From positions 43,812,922 through 43,876,921 of the forward strand of contig JBCNJP010000025.1 in the NCBI GenBank assembly GCA_039602395.1: a stretch of DNA of 64,000 bases, written 5' to 3'. Below the pieces are notes generated by a model. That model saw nothing but the letters and a program-made list of their open reading frames with translations. It was not told where the DNA came from and ran no database searches. The position numbers were made by a program, and so were the translations under genes. Below, in pieces: positions 19,633 to 31,538 of this stretch (its first letter is position 1; each line of letters starts with the position of its first letter). Origin of the DNA: Deinandra increscens subsp. villosa. Its lineage: Eukaryota > Streptophyta > Magnoliopsida > Asterales > Asteraceae.

Positions 19633-21225
19633 CAATGATGACATGCCAAGTTCGTGTAAACTACGATTTATGTAAAATGTCAGATAGTACCGAAAAGCTC
19701 AATGCAAGAAGTCATATGTATTTTTAAATTTGATTCCCCCAACACTTTAAAACATCATCACACAATAATGCACGAAGCCCGAAGCTTCGAAGGATAAGTG
19801 AAAGCCATTGAAGATACAATCATATGGAGCAACACTGTACGGATTTTAAAGATAAAAACACTCGTTTTTATGGTGTAATTGTTTTAAAAAATAATGTTGC
19901 ATGAAAAACTTATAAATGTTTAAAAAATGGATGAACTTGATAAAAGTCAACAAAAATGTCTAAGACTAAAATACCCCTTTTTTGAGAAATAATTAAAAGA
20001 CATGTGTCATTGCAGATTTGCAGGGGCCCTTCTTAAGTTTCTTCAGAAGAATCAAACTTCTTATTTGAACATTTCTCTTGATATAAAGGTAATTTTATAA
20101 AAGTCCTTTTTGTTTGGACAAGTTTGATATTTTTGTAATTGGCATTTCTTGATTATGAAATCTCACTGTCCCAAAAGCGCCACAACGTATAAGCAAAATA
20201 TCTCGTATGCCCTCATTTAGAGTCTTTTCCGTTAGCCATTGTCAAATTAAACGTGTCATCGAGCAGCAACCGTTATGGTCATCTCGATGGCCGTTTGTTT
20301 CTAAGCCTCCTCCTCTCCTTCGAATGCCACCATAACGCAATAACCTGCTTTGGAGAAGACGCCACTCCTCCGAACGTCACCAACTACCGCTGCTCTTCTC
20401 TAACTCGACGTGTCTCATCCTATCATAACCACACTTATATAATACATCTGCATATAATTGGTGGTTTAATCCCCCCCCCCCCCCCCCCCCCTAACCCAAA
20501 GATAATGGAACACCCAACAAGTAGTTGTTAATATTTCACGGTAACAAAACAATTTCGGCCATAAGTCGGGTGGCTGGAGTGGTCTATGTTGGGTGGCTGG
20601 AGTGGTCTATGTCGTGACATAAGATTGATATGTAAAGATTTTCAGCATAATGTTAATGATACAGAAATAGCAGTCGGTGAACATATTGATAAAAAAAGTA
20701 TTTTAGCCAATAATTCCACTATGTCTTTCTGAAAACGACATGTTCCCGTTCAAACTGAAAAGAGAACAGTTTTCTATTCGAATTGGCTTTTCCATGACAA
20801 TCAATTAAGCTTAAGCTCAAACAATTATGCATGGTGTTTATCTACCGTATTATGTATTTCCGTAGACACTTTATGTGGTGTTATCAAAAGGGATAACTGA
20901 TGTGTGTGAAAAGGTATATAAAATTAAGCTCTTTCACTTATCAGGTTTTGAATTTATAGAAAATGTAATCCACCTAAGGACTATACCAACACATTAAGGC
21001 AAGTATACATGTCATGCGTAGCACAATATTGTTAGATACCGAGTGTCAAACCGTGGACACGTTTAGATTATAACAGTGGATATTAATCTAGTCGGGTTTT
21101 GGGTGTGTTTTGAAAATGGTTTTTACTAAGAAAATATTAACTGAACTGAGAAACATAAGCAATTGAAAATTCTTGCAAAATAGATATTTGGTAAAGAATC
21201 ACTTGGGCGTGACTCCGGCGCCTAG
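19633..21225. other. Gene-free stretch
   Basis: No coding support. Features seen: an 18-C run near 20472-20490 beside a weak frame, and a 23-bp tandem duplication of GGGTGGCTGGAGTGGTC at 20568-20612. Nothing else is recognised. Confidence 0.5.
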
Positions 21226-21233
21226 GTTCAATC

Positions 21234-21952
21234 TAGGGGTGTCATTTTTACCCGAAACCCGATTATTGAACTCGAGCTGAACTCACTCGACCCAAATTAT
21301 TGTAAAACCGAATCACCCGAACCCGAATTGCAATTAAATCCGAACCCAAATTAGTTAAATGGGTCGGTAATAGGGTTATGTTTAGGGTATATCGGGTCAA
21401 CCCGATTACCCTTACGTGATTTAAAATCCTTAGTAGATATTTAATTTTTAAATCCATTTTTCTCTATCCATTCGATTTTTTTCTTTCTATATTTTGTTTC
21501 TAATTCAAACAATTTCCCTTCTTTAAACATGAATATATGTATTAAGTAATTGTACTCATCATCAATAGCACATTATCATAAGGAAGATTTATATAGCTGA
21601 TGTAATTTATAAATTTTCGTCTGATATGTAGCAAAGAAAAAGAATTGAAGTACATCCTAAAGTTTATATATTCTTTTTCTTAAACATTTAACGCATGTTG
21701 TGTATTTTTCATATACTTTAATGTAATTCTTATTTAACCCGAAACCCGAATAACTCAACCCGAACTAATCCGTTGCCGAAACACGAACAGTTCAATTCAA
21801 GGAATTCTAAATATTATATTTTATTGCTAACTTGCAAAAATAATATTATTACAATAATTATTATTATGTTATTGTTTTTTAGTTTTATTTAATTTTTTAA
21901 ATCTTTTTTCAGAATTATATTTAATATTTATACAACCCGATCGACACCACTA
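21234..21952. mobile_element. Non-autonomous hAT-like element, 719 bp
   Basis: Flanked by a perfect 8-bp duplication GTTCAATC (21226-21233 and 21953-21960), the length used by hAT transposases. Terminal inverted repeats TAGGGGTGTC and GACACCACTA match at 9 of 10 positions. The sub-terminal regions are rich in AACCCGAACCCGA-type motifs (21250-21400 and 21735-21800), typical of hAT sub-terminal binding arrays. No transposase coding; it would need a helper in trans. Confidence 0.9.
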
Positions 21953-22140
21953 GTTCAATCGGTGTATTAATTATGCTCATGACTTCTCACTAAGGTGAAC
22001 TAGGCTCCTAAGATAAGGCTATCTAACCCCGAGCCCGAAGACAAAACCCGATCAACACCATTAGTTCAATCAGTGTATCAGTTATGCTCATGACTTGTCA
22101 CTAAGGTGAACCAAGATTCTAAGACAAGGCTACTTAACTC
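21937..22140 (+). repeat. About 105-bp tandem duplication across the hAT right boundary
   Basis: ACCCGATCGACACCACTAG with its flank GTTATGCTCATGACTT-like sequence (21937-22040) is repeated with ~88% similarity at 22046-22140. It therefore duplicates the element's right end, one target duplication and host flank together, and must have arisen after insertion. Confidence 0.8.
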
Positions 22141-23235
22141 TTATGGATAGGTTCACAGCTAGGGTTATAGGCACGCCTTAAACGGTTCGTTCCACTCCAT
22201 GGTGAAGTGTTTTGATAAGATTGTTGGTTTTAAAGTGCCCTAGGTCAGGTCCCAAGCTATCAGTGGCTTGACTCAAAATTGTTCGAGAAGTTAGGATAAG
22301 GATGGTCTTAAACAGTTCCAGAGTACATTGTGAAGCTGCTACGTTTGGATTGATGGTTGACCTACAAGTTCCTAGACATGACTAAGCAGAAACAGACCCG
22401 ATATACGGTGAATGTTTGGCTATTTGACAATGTCAAAGGTTGTTACTAGCATAGGGTGAGGTGATTTATCACGCAAAACCTAAGGGGTGGACTCCTAATT
22501 GGAGCTAGGGTTTCCCTAATGATCGTGATTGTTTCTGAGTTCGCGCGTACACCATAGATTCTGTTATGCGGTTATACGATAGACAACCTAACATAGTTGA
22601 CCTGCACCTAAGGGCGATGGTTCAGCAAGATCAGAGATGGTTCTAGACACAATATGGAATACACATATCATCAACCAACAAATGAAATAAAACTTTTACT
22701 TCATAACGCATACGTAAACAAAAACTATACAAGTTTTAGATCAAACCATGGTTGGATTCGTCTTTGCCTATGTTATTCGACAAGTTTAGCCAACCATATT
22801 CATGTTCAAACAATAGTTATAACTAATCAAATAGGAATTCATAGCTAAGATGTGATGTGAATGTTGGAAATCGACCCTCTAGTTATAGGCGTTGAATTCT
22901 AAAAAAAAATCAAAAATGAGCCACCTTGTGTAAAGGGTCTCACGGCATGCTCAAGTTGTGAGACGACTTAACTCTCTATGACGTGCTGTGATTTTTTGGT
23001 CTGGATGACTTGGCGATCTCGGTTACACGACATGGAAACTTTCCGGGTAAGGTGTAGGTGTCGTTCACACGGCATGTCACTAGCCGTGTGACTTGGTTTC
23101 TCGGTCACCTGGCTTGCGTGTCCTCGACAACTCTGACCCGACTTTCTTTTCTGATCACACGATTTAGGTCAAACTTATGAGATAGATACACCACACTAAT
23201 GCTAGTAAGTCAAAAATTTAACAAAAGTAAAACAA
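22141..23235. other. Unassigned intergenic sequence
   Basis: No coding frame, RNA or bounded repeat recognised. Base composition is closer to 42-45% G+C than the surrounding A+T-rich DNA, which might indicate an old degenerated element. Frames present are short and lack domains. Confidence 0.4.
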
Positions 23236-23244
23236 TAAACATAA

Positions 23245-24251
23245 GGAAAAATTGCATGAAATAATCCCAACTTTTCCTCGTTCGCAAATAATAATCCCAC
23301 CTTCCGAAATTGCAAGGGGCAGTCCCACCTTGTCATTATTTTGCAACGAACAGTCCCGCCGTTAAAAAACACTAACGGCGTTAAATCTTGCTGACGTGGC
23401 ACCACCCCACCACCAACAGCCACCACCCCACCACCAACAGCCACCACCGGTCGTCTTCTCCGGCGACCTCCGGTCTTCTCCGGCCACCAGCCACCACCAT
23501 CTCCGGTCGTCTTCTCCGGCCACCAGCCACCACCATCTCCGGTCGTCTTCTCCGGCCACCAGCCACCAACAAAAACCCAATTAACCAACCACCTTCAAAC
23601 TAACATATCTTCTTCAAATCTTGACGAAAATCGATTCCGTAAATTGCTACAAATTCGTGACGACGAGAGGATTCAAACTAGTACCATAGTTGATATGTTT
23701 TGATGAGGTTTGAGCATCGAACGAGTATCTCCGACGAACTAAGTTTTTTGTGAAATTAAAATCTTCTCAAATCAACACCAAAACACGTTCTGATTGTTGC
23801 AACAGATTTGTGTGATAAAAACGAGTCTATTGGTACCAAATTTATACGATATGGTTGAGTATTTCTCAAATCACCATTGAAGAACTTGGAAGAGCAAGTT
23901 ATTCGGCCTTCAAAGCTTAACGGAACATATCAAGTATGGTGCTAGATTTGTTCGTCTAGTGGATACGAGTTCAACGCATTTCTCGGATTCGATTTTCGTC
24001 AATTTTTTATCAAGATATGCTTGATTGAAGTTGGTTGGTTGTTTTGGGTTTAGTTCGCCGGAAAAATCGCAGGTCGTCGGAAAAATCACAGGTCGCCGGA
24101 GTACACAGTATTTAACGCCGTTAGTGTTTTTTAACGGAGGGACTGTTCGTTGCAAAATAATGACAAGGTGGGACTGCCCCTTGCAATTTCGGAAGGTGGG
24201 ATTATTATTTGCGAACGAGGAAAAATTGGGATTATTTCATGCAATTTTTCC
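23245..24251. mobile_element. Mutator-like non-autonomous element, 1007 bp
   Basis: Perfect 9-bp duplication TAAACATAA at 23236-23244 and 24252-24260. Long terminal inverted repeats of ~140 bp begin GGAAAAATTGCATGAAATAA and are near-identical between 23245-23388 and 24107-24251. Long repeats and 9-bp duplications define MULEs. The interior holds a G+C-rich segment at 23400-23575 and ordinary A+T-rich sequence. No transposase. The interior could be captured host DNA (Pack-MULE-like), which cannot be settled here. Confidence 0.9.
23400..23575 (+). repeat. G+C-rich 39-bp tandem repeat inside the MULE
   Basis: About three units of CCACCACCATCTCCGGTCGT joined to CTTCTCCGGCCACCAG. All six frames stay open here because of composition, giving spurious W/G- or P/H/S-rich frames of 62-128 codons that are not genes. 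Confidence 0.8.
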
Positions 24252-24278
24252 TAAACATAATAAATGTTGTATATAATA

Positions 24279-24595
24279 GAGTAATTTATGGTTTTCGTCC
24301 CGTGGTTTGACCCAAATAACGATTTTAGTCCAAAGTTTTCAATTGTAACGATGTTAGTTTTAATAAAAAGACCAAAGTACCCTTTATAAAATAAAAAAAA
24401 TAAAAATAACCACCATCTAAATCTTCTTCAACCCCACCGGTCAACACCACCAAGGAAAACATTTTAATAGTGTTAGGTTTTTGGACTTAATCGGAACAAA
24501 TTGAAAATCACAAGGAAAACACTGTTACAATTAAAAGTTTCGGACTAAAACCGTTATTTTGGTCAAACCACAGGGACGAAAACCATAATTTACTC
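24279..24595. mobile_element. Second Mutator-like MITE, 317 bp
   Basis: Perfect 9-bp duplication TATATAATA at 24270-24278 and 24596-24604. Terminal inverted repeats begin GAGTAATTTATGGTTTTCGT and extend ~45 bp. It lies only 27 bp from the larger MULE and has unrelated ends, so it is an independent insertion. Confidence 0.9.
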
Positions 24596-24604
24596 TATAT
24601 AATA

Positions 24605-26927
24605 TAAACAAAAAGAAACATATTTTTAAGTAGGTTTTCACTGCAAATCCCACCACTTGCGCCGCCTCAATCCGATGTTTTTTCATCCGTACTAAATGCC
24701 TAACCAAGTCTTTTTATGTGCGTGGTTGTGGAGTATAAAGTTGGTCATATCCTAAATATATTCGCAACATCTAACAATTCATATATGCAATGGATGGATG
24801 AATGTCAAATAACATGAATTTTATTCAAAGTCAAGTTGTGTTCTCGCCGCAACACGCCGATCATAATATTTATTATATAATTTATAAAGTTTATTAAATA
24901 CACACTTAGTTATATATATAAACCGCCGGTTTTAGCTCAATCGGTTGGTTATATATTTTAAGTTCAAGTAACCGGTTTTGTTTCTTTAAATATTTTTTGT
25001 TAACTATCAACCAACCGGTTTTTTCAAAAATCGATCAAATGATATCTAGATGTCTAGTTGTAGCTTGGTACGCGGATGAAGAAGAAGATATGAGTTAGGA
25101 TCATTTGGTGATATGGCACAATCAAATATCAATGAGCACACAAAAACAACCTCTCACCGTCAGTCAAGAAGAATACAAGAAACAACTTAACCACCCCAGA
25201 AATAAAAGCCAAATCGATATTGGATTGTGGAGAAAATAAAAATAAAAAGATCCAAGAGATCCAAACGTAAAAGGTTGACGTGTGTCTTTGTCTTTGGGGA
25301 AAGAATAGGGGCTTGGGTATGATGATGTAAGCCATTACGTCCGACCGCCATTTGGCAATTATTCTAAGGTACAATACAACTAATGAGTGAATTTTTTTTA
25401 TAGTGTTTCTGGGTAAGTTAAGTCTGATTGTCAAATTTAGTATTAACGGTTGTAATTTTGCTTTAGAAAGGTCTCACTCAGATATTGAGGGTAATTCTAA
25501 ACACCGTTAAAAAATATAAAATGTATAACATTTTATAAACTTCAAGCACTTTAAGTCTTTAACTTTTTATTTTATAAAATAGTTATGTAGGATTTTCTAT
25601 TTCCACATACCGTTTATATTAAGGTGTGAACTTTTCTTGCAGAATGAACAGTAATGTGTAGGTCGACAAAAACGGTGTTTGCAAATTTTAACACTTCTGT
25701 CGTATCTTATTGATAGAGTAACACAACAGGTTTTAGGTAAATTATAAGAATATGATTGTGAATAAGCATCCAGATGATAACATTGTATGTTTGAAAAATG
25801 AAAACTTTTTACTATTTTTTGAGTTTTAAATATTTATATGAAATAGTATTTCAAGAGTTTTCAATTTTATATATTATATATCATCTCAAAAACCATGTGA
25901 TTTTTATTGGATTTACATAAACTTTCACAAAGAAAGATAAAGACATCATAAACGAAACACAATAAAAGGCTACCGAACCATATAAACCCTTATAAATACC
26001 ATAAGCTAACCAGTGTACTCGCGACACTAGGCTAGCTATACCTCTCTTGCGTCGCTTGCAACACAAGATCACCATTTTAGAATCAATGTTGAAATCACCA
26101 AGAACGATTTGTCAGTGCTACATAAACTCACCCTAATACATGTACTAAAATGATCAGCTTATGCTAGTAGTACGTATAAAATGTTTTTAAAAACCACTTA
26201 TCTAGTTAAACATTTAATGCAAAACATACCCACAAGATAAATACGCCACACAATGATGCAAATATCATATGTTGATAGGTGTCACCACACACGCCGAACG
26301 ATAATGCCACACACACCTTGACTGATGTCACCGAATAACCACTAATTACACACACGCTTGGTAAAATCGGTTACCACATAGGCTAAATCTTATGTCAATG
26401 AAATTACCCGCCCTTTACATTCAATGTAAACATAGAAAAGAGTTAGGGTTTCGTTGTATCTGAACAAGTCAACGTGCATATCACCTTACGGTAATTTTTT
26501 TTTACTATTTATGCCACCACATGGGAACTTTATCTAAGTTCTGGTTGGCTTATTTTAGGTATACTTAATCTTAATCTTAATCCTAATAAAGCAATAAATT
26601 AGTTTCCACATGTCTCTTTTTTAAGGTGTCCACATCAACAATACCACGTGTCAAAACCAGATTCAATTATCAATTTAGTAAATTACCAATTAAGACTAAT
26701 TATCAATTTTATCTAAATTAAATTTCATTTTACAAAAATTGGCAAACATAATGTATATTTGATAAATTACTCAATAATTTGAGTTTTTTTAAGGAAACAA
26801 ATCAAGAATCTGTCATCTTTAATGTATTAAATTATCAATTAATATTTTATAATGAATTATGTCATTTATATTTTTAAATTTCATAACCATTTTTTTTATA
26901 TTTAGCCAATATTATAAACATAAATTC
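24605..26927. other. Gene-free A+T-rich region
   Basis: No coding or RNA support. The segment upstream of 26928 must belong in part to the Helitron whose 3' end is at 26958, but no convincing 5'-TC terminus was found. Short frames at 25129-25434 and 25881-26075 have no recognisable domains. Confidence 0.45.
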
Positions 26928-26958
26928 AACCCGTGTAGTACACGGGTTACTAACCTAG
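26928..26958 (+). mobile_element. Helitron 3' terminus
   Basis: An 8-bp stem AACCCGTG / CACGGGTT around a 5-nt loop (26928-26948) is followed 6 nt later by CTAG then T. This is the canonical plant Helitron end: GC-rich hairpin, CTRR terminus, insertion before T. Helitrons move by rolling-circle replication. No Rep/helicase coding lies upstream, so this is non-autonomous. Confidence 0.75.
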
Positions 26959-27557
26959 TTTTATATTAATTAATAAATTTTTATATTTTGTATGTCATTA
27001 AGAAAAGTAGCTCAAAACGTTGCCTATTAAGTTGGACACATGCTTTAACTATTAACACGTCAAACCACTTTATGAACTATTAGTTCCAACCTTTTCTAAA
27101 ATAAGTAGAAAAAATAGTATATATATTGTTTGATTTTGATCTACGAGTGAAACAGCATAACAAAATGTAAACGAGGTTGTCATGTTGGTTAATAGATGGG
27201 CTAAAAGTCAATTCAAGTAGGCTCCTAATGAAAGTCAAATTAAAGGAATCAAGTGGGCTTAATGGACTACTATTAACAATTTGACCGAAACTAGAGTATA
27301 AGATTAAATTGTACTCTTGGTTTAATGTCATGAAAAATAATTGTTAGAGTTTAGGGCCTCTTCGGGTCATAGGTTCTATCTTAACTCTAGGTTCTTTTAT
27401 ACTGATGAGTTTCCTCCTTGACTGGTGAAACAATAGTGGTGTGGTTGAGGTACGAGTTTCTCTTGATCGGGGAAACGTGCCAATCAATCGACTTTAATTA
27501 CCGTTCCAAAAAATAAAAAAGAAATTAAAAGGAACTCTATATAGTAGTTGTAATTAC
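26959..27557. other. Unassigned sequence
   Basis: No gene recognised between the Helitron end and Copia LTR copy B. A minus-strand frame at 27080-27331 has no domain. Confidence 0.4.
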
Positions 27558-27883
27558 GTGAGCGGTGGATCGTCTACTCGGTCAATATGAATCTATGTTA
27601 AACGATGAACACGAGATGTATATACAATAGAAATTGTATTAAGACCACTGAGAGAATACACAGGAAAACACACACAGTAGATTTGACACCCAGTTCTAAT
27701 TCTATACAAGACGAAGCTATTTATAGGTGAACAAATCTATGCGAACACACGATCATCCGAACTGCCAGTTCGGACAAGTTCGTGTGAACCCGAACTGTCA
27801 GTTCGGATCACTTCGGACAGCAGCACGTTTGAAGCTCTAGTCTTGTACTTGATATACTTCACACGACGAACCAGAACAAGTAA
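27558..27883 (-). mobile_element. Copia LTR copy B (minus strand)
   Basis: Same layout as copies A, C and D: on minus it passes CTTCACAC..., inverted CCGAACTGNCAGTTCGG motifs, a TATA box (CTATAAATAG, plus-strand 27717-27726) and CGATCCACCGCTCACG at the 3' end. The TG start and CA end are eroded. No primer-binding site or polypurine tract is adjacent, so it is a solo or fragmentary LTR. Confidence 0.75.
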
Positions 27884-28610
27884 CCTTAGTTTCCAAAGGG
27901 AATGTTTTAGAGCGCAAGGCAGATCTCTATGGGATTGTAGCGGTAGTTCCCTTTGGGGGGTTGCTGCTTGCGTTGGAGGAGACAGATGGGAGCATTAAGC
28001 CGAGAAGAAAGAAACCAGGACATGGACAATGATCGTGACGGAGTGGTATGTGCCAACGCATTGGTCCTTACACAAGTAGCCATGTATGCCATGGAGCACC
28101 AGAAGTGCAAATCTATAGTAGTACTAATACTCTAATAGTAGTTGTGGGTTAAGCCTTTAACCTTTTGTTCTCTTTAAATCTTTACTACCAACTTAATACA
28201 TTTCACAAAAGACTTATGTTGCAAAACAAAGCACATAATGGTAGGTTTATTATAATCCTTCATAACTCTTATATACGACATTTTTTTATGATCAATGAAA
28301 ATGAAGCAATTAAGTTACCATTTCACTTTATGTTATAATTGTTGGAAAGAGAGAAATAGAAAGAGGAACCGGTTGGTTATTCTCATTCATCTAAGCATTT
28401 ATATCACAATCTATAGAAATACATAAGTTTGAAACCAACTATAACATAATTGGGTACTAATGTGATGTATAACGTCTGTATTAAGTGTATATTACGTTTG
28501 AGTTTATAACACTCGCAATCAGACATATTACATTTCATTATACACCGTCAACATTATACTACCCGATAATATTGTTTCGGTTCAATGGGAACTTGATTAA
28601 CTTAAAGGGT
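27884..28610. other. Unassigned; short overlapping frames only
   Basis: 27900-28130 has higher coding-like composition on both strands (frames of 60-67 codons) but no recognised protein. The rest is A+T-rich. Confidence 0.35.
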
Positions 28611-29541
28611 CCGTTATGTTGTCTCATTAAAAAACTTTCATATGAAAATCTTGTGGGAAAACCATAGCCAATGGAAAAAAAGTGCAACGTGTATAATGCC
28701 CCCCCCCCCCCCCCTTAATTTAACGGGGCATTTGCATATCTTCCCCTCTAAAGTTGAGAAATTGCATATTTCCCCAAATTATGTTTTAGGAGCATTGTAC
28801 ATTATGCATTAAAAACCTGTATTTTAGGGAAATATGCAAAATTTATTCAAAGTAGGGGATATATGCAATTCCACCTAATTTAACATGTATTTTATGGTCT
28901 GCAAAGTCTAGTCTTTTACGACAATTACTTTACTTATCTTTGTAGCAGTCTTCTTTAACTTGAACAAGGCATGCTGCATTTTCTTCATATATTGTAATTG
29001 GTCTTCTTTTGATCGACTCCAGTCTGAGTTCTATTTTAATCTGTTGAATATTTGATTTTGTTATGCATGTTTTATAGCTTTGTTGATCGTCAAGTCTTGG
29101 GTTGATCAAAGATACCAATTTATACTTTAATAAGTCTTGGTGATGATGATAATGATTTATTGTTAACACCTCGTTGGGAAAAACCTTATGGGACAAAAGC
29201 CAATCACATTTTTACCACTAAACTATACCCGCTACAATTCAATTATTATATATAAATGGACCTTTTATCGAGGCGCTTCTGTATCTGTGTAGCTGGGTTT
29301 CTTACGATCTATAAATATAGGACTTCTTCTTAGTTTCAGAATGAATGTATTTATATGATAGCAAAGGAAAAACCGAGTGTAATTCAATACCCCCCCCCCC
29401 TCCCCCGAGATATAGTAAAATCAATACTTAGGGACTATAAGATAAAACTGACGCTACTAGATCAATTATGTTGTCTCCTTAAAACTTTACTAAGAAAACC
29501 CAATGGGACAAACTTAGTAAAGGAAAAATAGTGCAACGTAT
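28611..29541 (-). pseudogene. Copia pol 3' remnant (RNase H end) with downstream non-coding module
   Basis: Minus-strand 29196-28930 includes LESIKRRPITIYEENAACL and VQVKEDCYK, matching the C-terminal RNase H part of Copia polyproteins, where ..IYEDNAAC.. precedes the last helices. Two related segments on the same strand, around 28611-28693 and 29465-29541 (plus-strand TTGTCTCATTAAAAAACTTT and TTGTCTCCTTAAAACTTTAC), resemble the sequence that follows pol in some Copia elements. They suggest a local duplication or two nested remnants. C runs at 28699-28714 and 29391-29400 interrupt the region. Confidence 0.55.
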
Positions 29542-29560
29542 TGGATCATAACTATATTTT

Positions 29561-30360
29561 GCTAGCATATGTACTAAGAAAATGTAATATCACGTCTCAT
29601 GTTATATACAAGATATATTAGTTCGTGAACTTATGTTTGTTTATTTGTGTATGTTTAATTTTATTAATAAATAATCTATTTATAAATTATGAGCAGCCTA
29701 CACATTTTCTTTCTTTTATGGTTTCACACTTTCACCATGTTAGTTTTTAACAGTTTATTTTACTCTTTGTACTCACCACGACACCACCATCTTTAGGGTT
29801 TGAAGTCATTTTGTGCAATCATTTTACTATGTGTACTCACATGTGTTAGAGTTAATTTTCTTTTTTACATGTATGTTTGCTCATTTGTGCTTGCTTAGAT
29901 TTGTGTTTGTTTATGTTCGTTTATGTTCATGAACTGTTCGTTTAGTCTTTAACAAACGAACATGAACATGCTCATTTTCTGAATGAACGAACACAAACAT
30001 AAAAAAAATTAATCGTCTGATGTTCGTGTTCGTGTTCGCTTAAAGTTCAGTAAACAAACACGAACATGGCCATGTTAGTGTCCGTTCCGTTCATTTATAG
30101 GCCTAATCTCCTCCCCCTCTTTCTTTCGGTTTTGATGGGACAATGTGAGAGGTTGTGGTTGGTTGTGATTAGGTTGTATCCACCTCTAACCAACTCTTAC
30201 ATATTGAAGTTCTGAATTTCCACCACCTTTTAGATAATTGCAATTGGTTAACATTAACCCAAGTCAATAATACTATAATTATTATTAATTTACCATCTAA
30301 ATCAATTAACTTAATTGACTAAAAAATTTAGCACCTAAAAAACCGACTGTTACATTATTT
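29561..30360. other. Non-coding with TTCGTG-type direct and inverted repeats
   Basis: 29925-30095 is dense in GTTCGTGTTCG and its complement CGAACATGAAC, giving long weak stem potential as seen in sub-terminal regions of hAT-like MITEs. Boundaries and target duplications could not be fixed. The remainder is A+T-rich and unassigned. Confidence 0.4.
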
Positions 30361-30394
30361 ATGCTTAATTTAGTCTTGAATCCTCTCTGCTTGA

Positions 30395-30535
30395 GGTGCA
30401 AAAACCGGTTTGAAATAAGAACCGAACCGGTTTATAAACCGGTTTTGATCAAAATCGGTTCGAGTCAAAAACCGGTTTGGAAACCGGTTTCTATGTGGAA
30501 AATCCCAAACAGCCCAAACCGGTTCGGTTTGACAA
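30395..30535. repeat. AACCGGTT palindrome cluster
   Basis: ACCGGTTT or AACCGGTT occurs about eight times in 140 bp (for example AACCGGTTTATAAACCGGTT near 30424). The density suggests the sub-terminal array of a hAT-type element. Ends not found. Confidence 0.65.
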
Positions 30536-30750
30536 CCCATAACACGTGGTATACCTACGTTTAACTATATATATATATTTTAACTTTATAAAAACTAAAA
30601 AAAACAATTATTGAGTTCAAACTTAAAACATTACAAACACAAGTTATTCTATTGTCTTCGCCGATTTAGCTCGATCTTCAAATGGTGTCGTAGAATCGAG
30701 TTCGAATCTCCGTTGAATAATGTTCCACAATACCTACACCGAGTCTTTCT

Positions 30751-31250
30751 NNNNNNNNNNNNNNNNNNNNNNNNNNNNNNNNNNNNNNNNNNNNNNNNNN
30801 NNNNNNNNNNNNNNNNNNNNNNNNNNNNNNNNNNNNNNNNNNNNNNNNNNNNNNNNNNNNNNNNNNNNNNNNNNNNNNNNNNNNNNNNNNNNNNNNNNNN
30901 NNNNNNNNNNNNNNNNNNNNNNNNNNNNNNNNNNNNNNNNNNNNNNNNNNNNNNNNNNNNNNNNNNNNNNNNNNNNNNNNNNNNNNNNNNNNNNNNNNNN
31001 NNNNNNNNNNNNNNNNNNNNNNNNNNNNNNNNNNNNNNNNNNNNNNNNNNNNNNNNNNNNNNNNNNNNNNNNNNNNNNNNNNNNNNNNNNNNNNNNNNNN
31101 NNNNNNNNNNNNNNNNNNNNNNNNNNNNNNNNNNNNNNNNNNNNNNNNNNNNNNNNNNNNNNNNNNNNNNNNNNNNNNNNNNNNNNNNNNNNNNNNNNNN
31201 NNNNNNNNNNNNNNNNNNNNNNNNNNNNNNNNNNNNNNNNNNNNNNNNNN
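30751..31250. other. Assembly gap (500 N)
   Basis: Exactly 500 N, the usual placeholder for a scaffold gap of unknown length. The body of the Tat 3' LTR whose start is visible at 31251-31273 falls in this gap. Confidence 0.98.
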
Positions 31251-31295
31251 ATCCTTAAAATACACCCTCAACAATTGCCCCTTGAATTTCAACAG
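31251..31295 (-). mobile_element. Start of a Tat-type Ty3/gypsy 3' LTR with polypurine tract (minus)
   Basis: On the minus strand TGTTGAGGGTGTATTTTAAG runs from 31273 into the gap. It matches the LTR starts at 33983 and 62584. Immediately upstream on minus is TTCAAGGGGCAAT, an acceptable polypurine tract, so this is a 3' LTR of a minus-strand element whose internal region lies to the right. Confidence 0.7.
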
Positions 31296-31538
31296 ATGTG
31301 GATAAGCTCGACAGCTGTTAAAATTCAAAAAGATGCCTTTTTCACGGCGTGTAAACGGTAAAAACAGTTGAGATGGGACAGATTTCTCGGCGCCTCATGG
31401 TAATCATGACTTTTTCTTTAAATAGAAGATTTCACCAAGAGATTCTCACCGTCTTCTTCACATAACCTCTCGAGCTTCTTCGATTACTCCAGGTCAGTCC
31501 CTTCTTCGTCTTCTCGCTTTCTTCTCGTTTTTCGGCCA

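Noticed and set aside
20472..20490. C runs (also 5508-5520, 28699-28714, 29391-29400) as possible G-quadruplex sites
   Set aside because: Simple homopolymers that are also sequencing-error prone; no further context supports function.
23202..23603. Several overlapping frames rich in G/W or P/H/S on both strands
   Set aside because: All frames are open because of the G+C-rich 39-bp repeat inside the MULE; no domain or consistent frame preference.
26500..26958. A full Helitron with defined 5' end
   Set aside because: The 3' hairpin and CTAG end are clear, but no TC start could be fixed, so only the terminus is annotated.
30611..31361. Long frames on both strands across 30751-31250
   Set aside because: They consist mainly of N and are artefacts of the assembly gap; the same applies to 59656-60368.
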